From Bacillota bacterium (GTDB lineage Bacteria; Bacillota; Clostridia; Lachnospirales; Lachnospiraceae), in assembly GCA_023408815.1 (NCBI GenBank), contig JAEYJO010000024.1:1-25674 (forward strand): 25,674 nucleotides of DNA, written 5' to 3'. The translations under genes and the position numbers were made by a program. The notes beneath the pieces are model-generated. The model saw only the letters and a list, made by a program, of their open reading frames with translations. It made no database searches and had not been told where the DNA came from. Shown here in pieces: positions 1-8,405 of the stretch (position 1 is its first letter; each line of letters starts with the position of its first letter).

Positions 1-36
1 ACCGCCTTATTTTGCTACTTCCATTGTACCAAAAAA

Positions 37-79
37 GAGCCCAAAAGTCTGCATGAACACTAAACTTTTGACTCTTTTT
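37..79. terminator. Bidirectional Rho-independent terminator
   Basis: Arms CAAAAGT (42-48) and ACTTTTG (64-70) pair, with GAG (37-39) and CTC (72-74) extending the stem. T-rich tracts follow on both strands: TCTTTTT on the plus strand and TTTTTT on the minus strand. It probably ends a gene that lies left of the window and may serve both directions. Confidence 0.55.
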
Positions 80-89
80 ACAGAAAAAT

Positions 90-155
90 CCCACGCAAGT
101 GCGTGGGACTTTGTCTACAGTCTGAAGCGGTTATTTTTAAGATAACCGCTTTTTT
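90..155 (+). other. Two-hairpin element with conserved linker, copy 1
   Basis: Hairpin A is CCCACGC-AAGT-GCGTGGG (90-107). The linker CTTTGTCTACAGTCTGA (109-125) follows. Hairpin B is AGCGGTTAT (126-134), a 7-nt loop and ATAACCGCT (142-150), followed by a T-run, so hairpin B looks like an intrinsic terminator. The same arrangement with a nearly identical linker recurs in the opposite orientation at 25526-25594. I do not recognise the family. Confidence 0.6.
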
Positions 156-202
156 CTAATAAATTTATAAAATAACTAAGGGGCAATTTAGAAAATGTTA
201 AC

Positions 203-231
203 TTGTGCAACATTTATGGATGCCGTATAAT
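203..231 (+). promoter_or_regulatory. Predicted promoter of the clpX-like gene
   Basis: A -35 box TTGTGC (203-208), a 17-bp spacer and a consensus -10 TATAAT (226-231) give a start near 238 and a leader of about 75 nt. The stretch 156-202 shows nothing else. Confidence 0.65.
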
Positions 232-252
232 GAAAATCAGTAAATTCAATAT

Positions 253-276
253 ACGAATATAGTATGTTATATTCGT
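253..276. promoter_or_regulatory. Inverted repeat in the clpX leader
   Basis: Perfect 9-bp arms, ACGAATATA (253-261) and TATATTCGT (268-276), lie about 15 nt after the predicted transcription start. The dyad could be a repressor operator or a leader hairpin. I do not recognise the motif as a known heat-shock operator. Confidence 0.45.
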
Positions 277-312
277 GCTGATAAATGAAGTACAAGGAGC
301 GAAGGAATTAAA

Positions 313-1905
313 ATGAGCGATTTTGATAATAAAGATTATGAGGACGAAGTAAGAGAAGAGCTAAAAGAAGAAACAAAAGCGTTTTCTAATGAAGATCCCG
401 AAGAAAATATGGAAAAGAATGATTCCGAAAAGGGAAATGACAGTGCTTTGGAGGAAATGAAATCCGAAGAGAAAAAGTCTGACGAGAAAAAGGAAAGCGA
501 ATATGAAGACGTCTGCTTCATCTGCCGCAGACCGGAGAGCAAGACGGGTAAGATGTTCAAATTGCCTAACAACATATCCGTATGCAACGACTGTATGCAC
601 AAGACTATGGATACGGTCAGCCAGTTCGATTATCAGGGCATGCTGAACAATACCAATCTAAACGGAGAATTGGACAAACTAAATAAAGGAAAAGGAATCC
701 CTAACATCAGTTTTGTAAATCTGGCGGATCTGCAGGGAGACGGCGGCATTCCCAACAAGCAGAAGCTGAAAAAGAAGAAGCCAAGGGAAGTGGTAGAGCC
801 GGTACTCGATATTAAGAACATTCCTGCGCCCCATAAAATAAAGGCGCAGCTAGACGAATATGTGGTAGGGCAGGAGAAGGCGAAGAAGATTATTTCCGTT
901 GCGGTATACAATCATTACAAGCGCGTTTTTACGGGAATGATGGATGAAATAGAAATCGAGAAATCCAACATTCTTATGCTGGGGCCTACGGGAAGCGGCA
1001 AGACATACCTCGTTAAGACTTTAGCGAGACTTCTGGATGTGCCGTTAGCGATAACAGACGCAACTTCGCTTACGGAAGCCGGTTATATCGGGGATGATAT
1101 CGAAAGTGTAGTATCCAAGCTGCTTGCGGCGGCGGACAACGAGGTGGAGAGAGCCGAGCGAGGTATTATATTCATCGATGAGATCGATAAGATAGCCAAG
1201 AAGAAAAATACCACCTCCAGAGATGTCAGCGGAGAGTCGGTGCAGCAAGGAATGCTGAAGCTGCTGGAAGGAGCGGAGGTAGAGGTACCGGTAGGAGCTA
1301 ACAGCAAGAACGCTATGGTTCCCCTTACTACGATGAATACCAAGAATATTCTGTTCATTTGCGGAGGCGCTTTCCCCGATTTGGAGGAGATCATAAAGCA
1401 GCGCCTGAACAAAAGAACCTCTATCGGATATACAGCGGAGCTTAAGGATAAATACGACAAGGACAAGAATATTTTGAGCAAGGTAACGGTGGAGGATATC
1501 AAGAAATTTGGAATGATTCCCGAATTCATCGGACGTCTGCCTATTATATGCACCTTGGAAGGTTTGTCCAAGGAGATGCTCGTTAAAATCCTTAAAGAGC
1601 CCAAAAATGCCATTCTCAAGCAGTATCAAAAGCTGCTGGAGCTGGATGAGGTCAAACTGGAATTCGACGAGGGAGCTTTGGAGGCGATTGCAGAAAAGGC
1701 GATGGAAAAGGATACAGGGGCCAGAGCACTTCGCGCCATTATCGAGGACTTCATGTTAGACATCATGTATGAGATTCCCAAAGACGATAATATCGGGCGG
1801 GTAACGATTACAAGGGAATATATAGAAAGTACCGGAGGGCCGATTATCGATATCCGCAGCAATTCTCTGGAGCTGCCTGATAATCTTAACGTAATTGAGC
1901 AGTAG
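313..1905 (+). CDS. clpX: ClpX-type AAA+ unfoldase with acidic N-terminal extension
   Basis: ATP-driven protein unfoldase of the ClpX family, which feeds substrates to the ClpP peptidase in the cytoplasm. A zinc-binding domain has C68, C71, C91 and C94. Walker A GPTGSGKT is at 224-231, Walker B IIFIDE at 285-290, the pore loop GYIGDD at 257-262, and the arginine-finger region EFIGRLP at 404-410. At 530 residues it is about 100 longer than usual ClpX (about 420). The extra length is mainly a Glu/Lys/Asp-rich stretch of about 65 residues before the zinc finger, plus a longer link to the AAA+ domain. The ClpP-docking tripeptide reads IGY (371-373) where IGF/IGL is usual. No clpP, tig or lon lies beside it, so it is probably a second ClpX paralog rather than the housekeeping copy. 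The start follows a GAAGGA ribosome site. Confidence 0.88.
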   Translation: MSDFDNKDYEDEVREELKEETKAFSNEDPEENMEKNDSEKGNDSALEEMKSEEKKSDEKKESEYEDVCFICRRPESKTGKMFKLPNNISVCNDCMHKTMDTVSQFDYQGMLNNTNLNGELDKLNKGKGIPNISFVNLADLQGDGGIPNKQKLKKKKPREVVEPVLDIKNIPAPHKIKAQLDEYVVGQEKAKKIISVAVYNHYKRVFTGMMDEIEIEKSNILMLGPTGSGKTYLVKTLARLLDVPLAITDATSLTEAGYIGDDIESVVSKLLAAADNEVERAERGIIFIDEIDKIAKKKNTTSRDVSGESVQQGMLKLLEGAEVEVPVGANSKNAMVPLTTMNTKNILFICGGAFPDLEEIIKQRLNKRTSIGYTAELKDKYDKDKNILSKVTVEDIKKFGMIPEFIGRLPIICTLEGLSKEMLVKILKEPKNAILKQYQKLLELDEVKLEFDEGALEAIAEKAMEKDTGARALRAIIEDFMLDIMYEIPKDDNIGRVTITREYIESTGGPIIDIRSNSLELPDNLNVIEQ

Positions 1906-1940
1906 GTCATATAATAGTAAAAAATGAAGAGTAAATATAT

Positions 1941-3665
1941 ATGGCCTGCAGAGAACAGATGCTGTCTAATGATTATATGGAAATCCTGTTGGATTATACA
2001 TCGCCTTATATAGATGAAATCTATCCCGAACATTGCATAGAATTAATCGATGATGAGTTCGCTGTAGTTCTTGTGAACAGAAGCCTGCTCCCGCCTATCA
2101 GTATATCTACCTTTACCTATACCGCAATTCCGAAACTGTACGGACTTATGCAGGAGAACGCTACTCCGGAGCAAAGTAATTTTGACCCCCTGAGTTTAAT
2201 CCGAACGGGAATTCTGCAAGTACAGCGCCCGCCCCTGTCTCTGACCGGAAGAGGCGTGATTATCGGCTTTATTGATACCGGAATACAATATGATCTGCAG
2301 GTGTTCCGCAGAGAAGACGGCACTTCCAGGATTCTGGCGATATGGGATCAGACGATTCAGGACGGCATTCCGCCCGAGGGTTTTTCCTACGGCACGCTGT
2401 ATACCAATGAGCAGATAAACGAAGCGCTGCAAAGCGACGATCCGCTTTCCATAGTACCCACCACAGATACAATAGGGCATGGAAGCGCAGTGGCCAGTGT
2501 GGCGGCGGGGAGCAGTATCAACTTCGGACTTACTTTCCTGGGTGCAGCGCCGGATGCGGATATTGTAGTAGTAAAGTGCAGGGAGGCGAAGCAATACCTG
2601 CGCGATTATTATTTTATACCGGAGGGAGTTCCTGCCTATTCCGGAACAGACATCGCGATGGCGGTGAAGTACTTGGACAGCTTCGGCATCGCAGGAATCC
2701 GGCCGGTGGTAATGTGCATTGGCATGGGCTCGAATATGGGCGATCATGCGGGGAATTCTCTTTTACCCAGATACCTGAGCCGCATAGCGGAAAAAAGAAG
2801 CCGCGTGGTCGTTGTGTGCGGCGGCAACGAGGGCAATGCGGAGCATCATTATGGAAGCTCTATTACCATGAGCTCACGACTGGTGACGGAAGTAGTGGAA
2901 GTACGCGTGGACGCTCAGGAAACCGGGTTTGTGATGGAACTGTGGGGCAGCCCCCCCAATCTGTTCAGCGTGGCGATCCGGTCACCGGGGGGAGAGGTAA
3001 TTCCTGCTATCGATTTCAGGAGCAGAACGACGCGAAGTTTTTCTTTTATATATGAAAGAACTAAGGTAACAGTAGATCATATTCTGGTGGAGCAGGTAGC
3101 GGGGGAGGAAGTGGTAGTATTCCGTTTTGAAGATCCCACACCGGGGGTATGGACCTTTAATATTGTCATAGAAGGAGACAGCGATTACTCGGACATTAAT
3201 ATGTGGCTTCCGATTACACAGTTTTTAAATGGAAATACTCAGTTCCTTCGTTCAACACCTTATACGACGCTCACGGAGCCATCCTTGGGAAATAATGTGA
3301 TCACACCATCCACTTATGACGACAGCAACGACAGCTTTTATATAAACTCGGGAAGAGGGTTTGCCAGGGGCAGGGAAGCGAAGCCTGATTTTGCGGCTCC
3401 CGGAGTCAACGTCTCCACGGTGTTTGGAGACCGGACCGGATCCAGCATGTCGGCAGCCATTACTGCGGGCGCGTCTGCGCAGTTCATGCAGTGGGCGGTA
3501 GTGGAGGGGAATGAGCCGTTGGTTCAGTCTCCCCAGTTGAAGACATATTTCATGAGAGGAGCGAGAAGGGATATGGAGGTTCTTTATCCCAGCCGTTCGT
3601 GGGGATACGGACAGTTGGATATCGAGCGTACCTTTAGGATCATCGCCGGAACAGTAGGAGGATAA
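1941..3665 (+). CDS. Csp-like S8 family subtilisin peptidase
   Basis: Serine peptidase of the subtilase family with a complete triad: D112 (FIDTG), H180 (IGHGS) and S502 (GSSMS), plus the oxyanion Asn in GGNEGN (N296). There is no signal peptide, so it is probably cytoplasmic or spore-associated. About 120 residues between the oxyanion Asn and the catalytic Ser (roughly 310-430) are beta-rich. That insertion and the 574-residue length resemble the clostridial Csp germination proteases, whose jelly-roll domain sits in this place. The first ATG has a weak ribosome site; the in-frame ATG at 1959 (MLSNDY) is an alternative start. The gene begins 35 nt after clpX and stops just before the next start, so the three genes are probably cotranscribed. 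Family call firm; substrate unknown. Confidence 0.85.
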   Translation: MACREQMLSNDYMEILLDYTSPYIDEIYPEHCIELIDDEFAVVLVNRSLLPPISISTFTYTAIPKLYGLMQENATPEQSNFDPLSLIRTGILQVQRPPLSLTGRGVIIGFIDTGIQYDLQVFRREDGTSRILAIWDQTIQDGIPPEGFSYGTLYTNEQINEALQSDDPLSIVPTTDTIGHGSAVASVAAGSSINFGLTFLGAAPDADIVVVKCREAKQYLRDYYFIPEGVPAYSGTDIAMAVKYLDSFGIAGIRPVVMCIGMGSNMGDHAGNSLLPRYLSRIAEKRSRVVVVCGGNEGNAEHHYGSSITMSSRLVTEVVEVRVDAQETGFVMELWGSPPNLFSVAIRSPGGEVIPAIDFRSRTTRSFSFIYERTKVTVDHILVEQVAGEEVVVFRFEDPTPGVWTFNIVIEGDSDYSDINMWLPITQFLNGNTQFLRSTPYTTLTEPSLGNNVITPSTYDDSNDSFYINSGRGFARGREAKPDFAAPGVNVSTVFGDRTGSSMSAAITAGASAQFMQWAVVEGNEPLVQSPQLKTYFMRGARRDMEVLYPSRSWGYGQLDIERTFRIIAGTVGG

Positions 3666-3668
3666 AAT

Positions 3669-4130
3669 TTGAATTATATCGGGATAACAGCAGCAATCTT
3701 TGGCGCGGACTTCTTTATAAAAAATCATATGGAGAAGACCCTCGAGGAGGGGAAAGAGGTAGAGAAGGCGAATGGTTTTGTGCGGCTTCGCAAGCATCAT
3801 AATAAAGGAGCTTTTCTTAATGCAGGTCAGGAAAAAAGGCCGGTGGTAGCGTTCGTTTCACTGGCACTCACCTTAATTCTTACCGTGTTCTTTATTATGA
3901 CGCTTGGAACGAAAGGGAATACCGCTCTGAAGATGGGATTGTCCCTTTTGCTGGGAGGAGCTTTCAGCAATACGTACGATAGGCTGAAACGTGGATATGT
4001 GGTGGATTATCTGAGCTTTCATGTGAGGTGGAAATGGTTCAGCAATATTATTTTTAACATATCGGATTTTTGCATTATCATAGGAGCCTTTGTTACAGCG
4101 CTGTCTATGGGAAATGATAAAAATACTTAA
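3669..4130 (+). CDS. lspA: Signal peptidase II (lipoprotein signal peptidase)
   Basis: Aspartic membrane peptidase that cleaves the signal peptide of diacylated prolipoproteins. Both catalytic Asp regions are visible: NTYDRLKRGYVVDY (D104) and FNISDFCII (D133). A conserved Asn-containing stretch, HHNKGAF, is at 43-49. At 153 residues it has normal family length and four likely membrane segments (about 3-17, 58-78, 87-101 and 127-146). The start is TTG, set by an AGGAGG site that overlaps the end of the S8 peptidase gene, 3 nt away, which implies translational coupling. The sequence before the first conserved motif is charged and somewhat divergent, so this could be a paralog rather than the main lspA. 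Confidence 0.8.
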   Translation: MNYIGITAAIFGADFFIKNHMEKTLEEGKEVEKANGFVRLRKHHNKGAFLNAGQEKRPVVAFVSLALTLILTVFFIMTLGTKGNTALKMGLSLLLGGAFSNTYDRLKRGYVVDYLSFHVRWKWFSNIIFNISDFCIIIGAFVTALSMGNDKNT

Positions 4131-4136
4131 AAGCCT

Positions 4137-4177
4137 GGCAATGTGAAGATGAGAAAATTTTCACATTGCCGTTTTTT
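4137..4177 (+). terminator. Intrinsic terminator after lspA
   Basis: Perfect 11-bp stem GGCAATGTGAA (4137-4147) and TTCACATTGCC (4160-4170), followed by GTTTTTT. It closes the clpX-S8-lspA unit and lies against the 3' end of the convergent AraC gene. Confidence 0.85.
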
Positions 4178-4181
4178 AATT

Positions 4182-4982
4182 CTACCCTCTATCCGAATCA
4201 AATCTATTTGCACTTTTTCGATATTTGGATGGGGTGATTCCCATCTGTTTTTTGAACTGACGGTAGAAATGTACTTCGTTTGTATAACCACAGACTTCTG
4301 CAATCTGTTCCAGTGTCAGATCGGTGGTTGTCATGATATACTTGGCATAGTCAATGCGCAGCCGTATGAGGTCTTGCTGAAAAGATATACCGAACAAATC
4401 GCGATACAAATGTTGAAAATACGATTCGCTTACCCCCATTTTATGAGCATGTTTGTGGATATTGTGGTTTTCCGAGGCAGTATGCTGCAGTTCCAGACGC
4501 AATAGCTGTAATTGTTCCTGAAAGTGATTGAAAGGTTTTAAGCTGTCTTTATTGCTGTGCGCTGCGGTCAGATGATTGATGAGAACAGTGAACACGGCCT
4601 CCGCGTTCTGATTGGAAAAGGCAGGATGACCATAAGATTTCTCCCATAGAATCTGACGAATAAAAGATGTAAACATTTCCGTATTCCCAATCGGGAAAGG
4701 CTCATTGGTGGAAAGGCCGTGCTTCTGGAAAAAAGAGGTGTCGTCCAAATTGAAATGCAGCCAGTCATCCATATATTCCCCTTTTGAATTCCCATAGAAA
4801 TAAGGCGTGTGAGGAGCAAGAATAAGAGCATGGCCGGGTAAGACATCATGATGCCTGTCGTTTATCTGGAATTCTCCGGAGGTTCTGACGATCAGTATAA
4901 CATAATTGGTCAGACCTTCCGGACGTGACATCCTATAACTGCTGGGGTGCCTTGTGCCGCAGCCTCCTTTGATTATCTCCAT
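4182..4982 (-). CDS. AraC family transcriptional regulator
   Basis: Sugar-responsive DNA-binding regulator of 266 residues. An N-terminal cupin-like domain (about 15-110) includes the LPGHALILAPHTPYFY stretch typical of effector-binding AraC arms. A C-terminal double helix-turn-helix (about 160-260) includes LTLEQIAEVCGYTNEVHFYRQFKKQMGITPSKYR, given here only as a landmark spanning both the second helix-turn-helix and the family signature. It is divergent from the GH88-DUF2264 operon and is its likely activator. The start follows AAGGAGAT, and a consensus promoter lies upstream. Effector unknown; a uronic-acid disaccharide is a reasonable inference. Confidence 0.9.
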   Translation of the reverse strand: MEIIKGGCGTRHPSSYRMSRPEGLTNYVILIVRTSGEFQINDRHHDVLPGHALILAPHTPYFYGNSKGEYMDDWLHFNLDDTSFFQKHGLSTNEPFPIGNTEMFTSFIRQILWEKSYGHPAFSNQNAEAVFTVLINHLTAAHSNKDSLKPFNHFQEQLQLLRLELQHTASENHNIHKHAHKMGVSESYFQHLYRDLFGISFQQDLIRLRIDYAKYIMTTTDLTLEQIAEVCGYTNEVHFYRQFKKQMGITPSKYRKSANRFDSDRG

Positions 4983-5025
4983 CGAAATATCTCCTTAGCT
5001 TAGCAGGATTAGTTAGTTTTTTTGT

Positions 5026-5054
5026 ATTATAGGCAATTATGTATATGCTGTCAA
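5026..5054 (-). promoter_or_regulatory. Consensus promoter of the araC-like gene
   Basis: On the minus strand TTGACA (5054-5049), a 17-bp spacer and TATAAT (5031-5026) match the vegetative consensus exactly. The divergent GH88 side has no equally good promoter in 4983-5098, as expected for an activator-dependent operon. Confidence 0.8.
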
Positions 5055-5098
5055 TAGTGTAGTATTACATTAGTGAAAGCAGTCAGGAGGTATTGGGA

Positions 5099-6220
5099 AT
5101 GAACGAGAAGCTTTGGGCAGAGGAAGTGTCCGATAGGATAAAGCAGAAAATGTCGGTTGTGGCGGAAAGAAATCGCCATAAGATACCATATACTACGGAA
5201 AAGGGTATCTATGATGATTGGACGTCAAAAAATATCTGCTGGTGGACGAATGGATTCTGGGGAGGAATGATGTGGCAGCTATATTGTGCAACAGGTGCGG
5301 ATATATATAAAGATGCTGCAGAAGAAAATGAAAAAAAACTGGATATTAATCTGATGACAGCGGAGGGAATGGATCACGACAATGGATTCAAATGGCTGAC
5401 TACCGCAGTGGCTGATTATCGTATAACAGGAAGCGGAGAAGCAAGAAACAGAGGGTTATTGGCAGCGGATAACCTGGCAGGAAGATTTAATCCGTCAGGA
5501 AGATTCATACGGGCATGGAATGATGGAGGAGATGGCAGTAAGGCAGGATGGGCGATTATCGATTGTATGATGAATTTGCCGTTATTATATTGGGCGTATG
5601 AGGAGCTGGGCGATCCCCGCTATCTTCATATAGCCAGAAGCCATGCGGATATGACGATGGAGCATTTTGTAAGGCAGGATGGTTCGGTGAAGCATATCGC
5701 AGAGTTCGATCCTTTGACAGGAGAATATAAAAAAAGCTATGCAGGGCAAGGATATAAAGAAGGCTCCTCATGGACCAGAGGACAAGCATGGGGAATCTAT
5801 GGATTTACGTTGAGCTATCTCCATACAAAAGATAAAAAATATGTGGAGTGCGCAAGAAAGATCGCGGACTATTTTGTTTCCAATATTCCGGAATCCCGGT
5901 TGGTCCCTGTGGATTTCAGACAGCCGGCAGACTGTATGCTGGAGGATTCTTCTGCGGCAGCTATAGCGGCTTGTGGTATGCTGGAACTCGCCAGGGCCGT
6001 GGGCGAAGCAGACGGAGCGCGTTATCATGAAGCAGCAATGGATATGCTGAGAGTTCTGACGGAAAAAAGATGTAATTGGACGCAGGAGTGTGATAATATT
6101 GTAGAGAAATGTACAGCAGCTTTTCATGATGAGAATCATGAATTCTCTATTATTTACGGAGATTACTTCTTAATAGAAGCTATTTGGAAGCTGACAGGTG
6201 AAGAACTGTTTATCTGGTAG
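5099..6220 (+). CDS. GH88 unsaturated glucuronyl hydrolase
   Basis: Glycoside hydrolase family 88 hydrates the 4,5-unsaturated uronic acid left on oligosaccharides by polysaccharide lyases, which releases the rest of the sugar. The catalytic aspartates are seen as D94 in MDHDNGF and D155 in AIIDCMMNLPLLYWA; Trp-rich segments (CWWTNGFWGGMMWQ, SSWTRGQAWG) line the (alpha/alpha)6 barrel. The 373-residue length matches characterised Bacillus UGL. There is no signal peptide, so it acts in the cytosol on imported fragments. ATG at 5099 is preferred over the in-frame TTG at 5093 because AGGAGG (5085-5090) sits 8 nt before it. First gene of an operon with the DUF2264 gene 18 nt downstream. Confidence 0.9.
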   Translation: MNEKLWAEEVSDRIKQKMSVVAERNRHKIPYTTEKGIYDDWTSKNICWWTNGFWGGMMWQLYCATGADIYKDAAEENEKKLDINLMTAEGMDHDNGFKWLTTAVADYRITGSGEARNRGLLAADNLAGRFNPSGRFIRAWNDGGDGSKAGWAIIDCMMNLPLLYWAYEELGDPRYLHIARSHADMTMEHFVRQDGSVKHIAEFDPLTGEYKKSYAGQGYKEGSSWTRGQAWGIYGFTLSYLHTKDKKYVECARKIADYFVSNIPESRLVPVDFRQPADCMLEDSSAAAIAACGMLELARAVGEADGARYHEAAMDMLRVLTEKRCNWTQECDNIVEKCTAAFHDENHEFSIIYGDYFLIEAIWKLTGEELFIW

Positions 6221-6238
6221 GATGAGGAGGAAGAGAAA

Positions 6239-8326
6239 ATGGTATTTTGTCCGCATACATTGGATTATGAGTTGAGTCCCTATACGGGTCTGACCAGAGA
6301 AAGCTGGATCGAAGCAGGAGAGTATCTTCTGACTAGGATATTCAGGAACATAAAATCCTTCGATGCTTCGGTTATCATGCCGAGAAAAGAAACGAAGATT
6401 ACCTACCCCCATATGAATGCGTCTTTGGAACTTCAGGAAACAGAACGAAGAGCAGAAATCTTTGAAGGTTTGGCAAGAAGCTTTTTCATAGCGGCGCCGC
6501 TTATTCATAATCAGCCGGATTTACAAGTCGGCGGATACAGTATGAGAGAGTACTATAAGAGTCAGGTGCTTCGCGCCTGCTCCAAAGGGGATGAAATTTA
6601 CGTCGGTGACTATGAGACGCTGCAGGAGGCTACCGGCTATGCGGATTCTTTCCGTGCATTCCAGCAGACGGTAGAGACGTGTGCATTGGTAATCTGTCTG
6701 TGGGTATGCAAGGGAGAAATATGGGACACCTATACAACGCAGGAGCGAGACATCATAGCTGCATTTTTGCGAAGCTTTGCTCATGCCAATACCGTCCCCC
6801 AGAATTGGCGGTTGTTTAATATGCTTGATATGGCTTTTCTTCATATGGAGGGCTATGAAATAGATAAAGAAATTATGCTGGATCATGCACAGGCCATATT
6901 GAATTATTATGCCGGGGATGGATGGTATAGGGATGGGCACTCTTTTGATTATTATTCCTGCTGGGCTTTTAACGTATATGCGCCTATATGGAATTTGTGG
7001 TATGGATATGAGCATGAACCGTATATCGCCAGATGTTTTGAAGAGAATTCTAATCAATTGATGAAGACTTATGGAGATTTCTTCGATGAAGATGGACATA
7101 CAAATATGTGGGGAAGGAGCAATATATATAGAAATGCTGCTACCAGCGCTTTTGACGGCAATTTTTTCCTGAAAAATTCAAAGGCAGACCCGGGGCTTGC
7201 AAGGAGGATCTCTTCCGGTTCATTGATGCAGTTTCTCTCCAGAGAAGACTTTATGTATGAAGGAGTTCCTACGTTGGGATTCTATGGACAGTTCTCGCCT
7301 CTTGTACAGGGATATTCGTGTGCAGAGTCTCCTTTTTGGCTGGGAAAGGCATTTCTATGCCTGCATCTGCCTCCCGAGCATCCGTTTTGGACGGCGAAGG
7401 AGAATAACGGAAGCTGGGAGAAGCTTCCGGAAAAAGAGGTAAAGGAGACAGTGCTGTCCGGTCCGGCTCTTTGCTTTTCCAATCATAAGGCAAACGGGGA
7501 GACCATACTGCGTACGGGCAAGGTGGTAAAAGATAGAGGAGACGTCCATGGTATGTGGAATTATTCCAAGCTGACTTTCAACACGAAATACCCATGGGAA
7601 TCCACCCCGATATTTGATAGGGGCTCTGAAAATATAAATGTTGGTGAGGTAGAGGCGCAGCAGTATGTATTGAAAGATGTTGCAACGGGGGAATTGCAGA
7701 GGTGCAATGTTACTTTTTGGAGTGGGGAAAAAGAAGGTATTCTTTATCGCAGGCAGTTCTTTGATTATAATCTGTCAACGGAATCTATGTGGATACAGGC
7801 GGTAAATCTGGCGGATTTTCCTGTGTCTTATGGGATCATGAGGGTGGATAAGCTGCGTCTGTTCAGGCGTCCGGTAATGCTGACGCTGGGAGCATACGGA
7901 TTCCCGGATAATGGTACGGAGATTATAGAGAAGGAAGAAGGAAAAGCAAAGGCAATGATTTTGAAGGGAAGAGACTTCACCGGAAGAGAAAGGCAGCTTG
8001 CCATGACCATTTATGACGGCTGGGACAAGCTGCAATATGTGAAGAGCGCCGGTACTAATCCTGATTCTGAGAAGTCTGTAATAATTTATGCAGTTACCGG
8101 ACGAAAGAAACAGTACGGCGGATATGAACCATATGTGATGATTTCCCAGGTGATCACCAAAGAAGATCACGAGGACTTTACGGATAAAGAACTGTTCCCT
8201 ATTGCGTCGGTGGAATATGAGGACAGAGAGTCGGCCGGAGCTTATGGAACGATCCGCATACGGATGAAAGATGGAAGAAATAAAGCGGTGAATTTCGAAG
8301 GGATGGAAGCGCAGCTGCTTTTGTAG
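6239..8326 (+). CDS. DUF2264 protein, probable uronic-acid glycosidase
   Basis: A 695-residue protein whose N-terminal two thirds match the DUF2264 pattern: LTRESW near the start, then PHMNASLE, the QNWRLFNMLDMAFLH region, GDGWYRDGHSFDYY and a C-terminal beta-rich part from about residue 400. No signal peptide is seen, so it should be cytosolic. From memory, some DUF2264 proteins have been classed as a glycoside hydrolase family with beta-glucuronidase activity (I recall GH154); I cannot verify that here. Pairing with GH88 supports action on uronic-acid-containing oligosaccharides. The start follows GAGGAGG with 8-nt spacing, 18 nt after GH88. Confidence 0.85.
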   Translation: MVFCPHTLDYELSPYTGLTRESWIEAGEYLLTRIFRNIKSFDASVIMPRKETKITYPHMNASLELQETERRAEIFEGLARSFFIAAPLIHNQPDLQVGGYSMREYYKSQVLRACSKGDEIYVGDYETLQEATGYADSFRAFQQTVETCALVICLWVCKGEIWDTYTTQERDIIAAFLRSFAHANTVPQNWRLFNMLDMAFLHMEGYEIDKEIMLDHAQAILNYYAGDGWYRDGHSFDYYSCWAFNVYAPIWNLWYGYEHEPYIARCFEENSNQLMKTYGDFFDEDGHTNMWGRSNIYRNAATSAFDGNFFLKNSKADPGLARRISSGSLMQFLSREDFMYEGVPTLGFYGQFSPLVQGYSCAESPFWLGKAFLCLHLPPEHPFWTAKENNGSWEKLPEKEVKETVLSGPALCFSNHKANGETILRTGKVVKDRGDVHGMWNYSKLTFNTKYPWESTPIFDRGSENINVGEVEAQQYVLKDVATGELQRCNVTFWSGEKEGILYRRQFFDYNLSTESMWIQAVNLADFPVSYGIMRVDKLRLFRRPVMLTLGAYGFPDNGTEIIEKEEGKAKAMILKGRDFTGRERQLAMTIYDGWDKLQYVKSAGTNPDSEKSVIIYAVTGRKKQYGGYEPYVMISQVITKEDHEDFTDKELFPIASVEYEDRESAGAYGTIRIRMKDGRNKAVNFEGMEAQLLL

Positions 8327-8378
8327 TTTTTATATTGTTTCGGGCAAATTTATTCGTCTGGAAAGATTGAATGAATAA

Positions 8379-8405
8379 GGGGACTTTCGTCCCCCTATTT
8401 TTCTT
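8379..8405 (+). terminator. Intrinsic terminator after the DUF2264 gene
   Basis: GGGGAC-TTTC-GTCCCC (8379-8394) is followed by a T-rich tract. The tract also encodes the last codons of the convergent ribbon-helix-helix gene. Confidence 0.8.

Noticed and set aside
1045..1629. Long minus-strand ORFs within clpX
   Set aside because: Antisense shadows of a well-conserved coding frame, with no ribosome site or domain.
4143..4505. 120-codon plus-strand ORF opposite the AraC gene
   Set aside because: Shadow of the helix-turn-helix coding region; it begins inside the lspA terminator.
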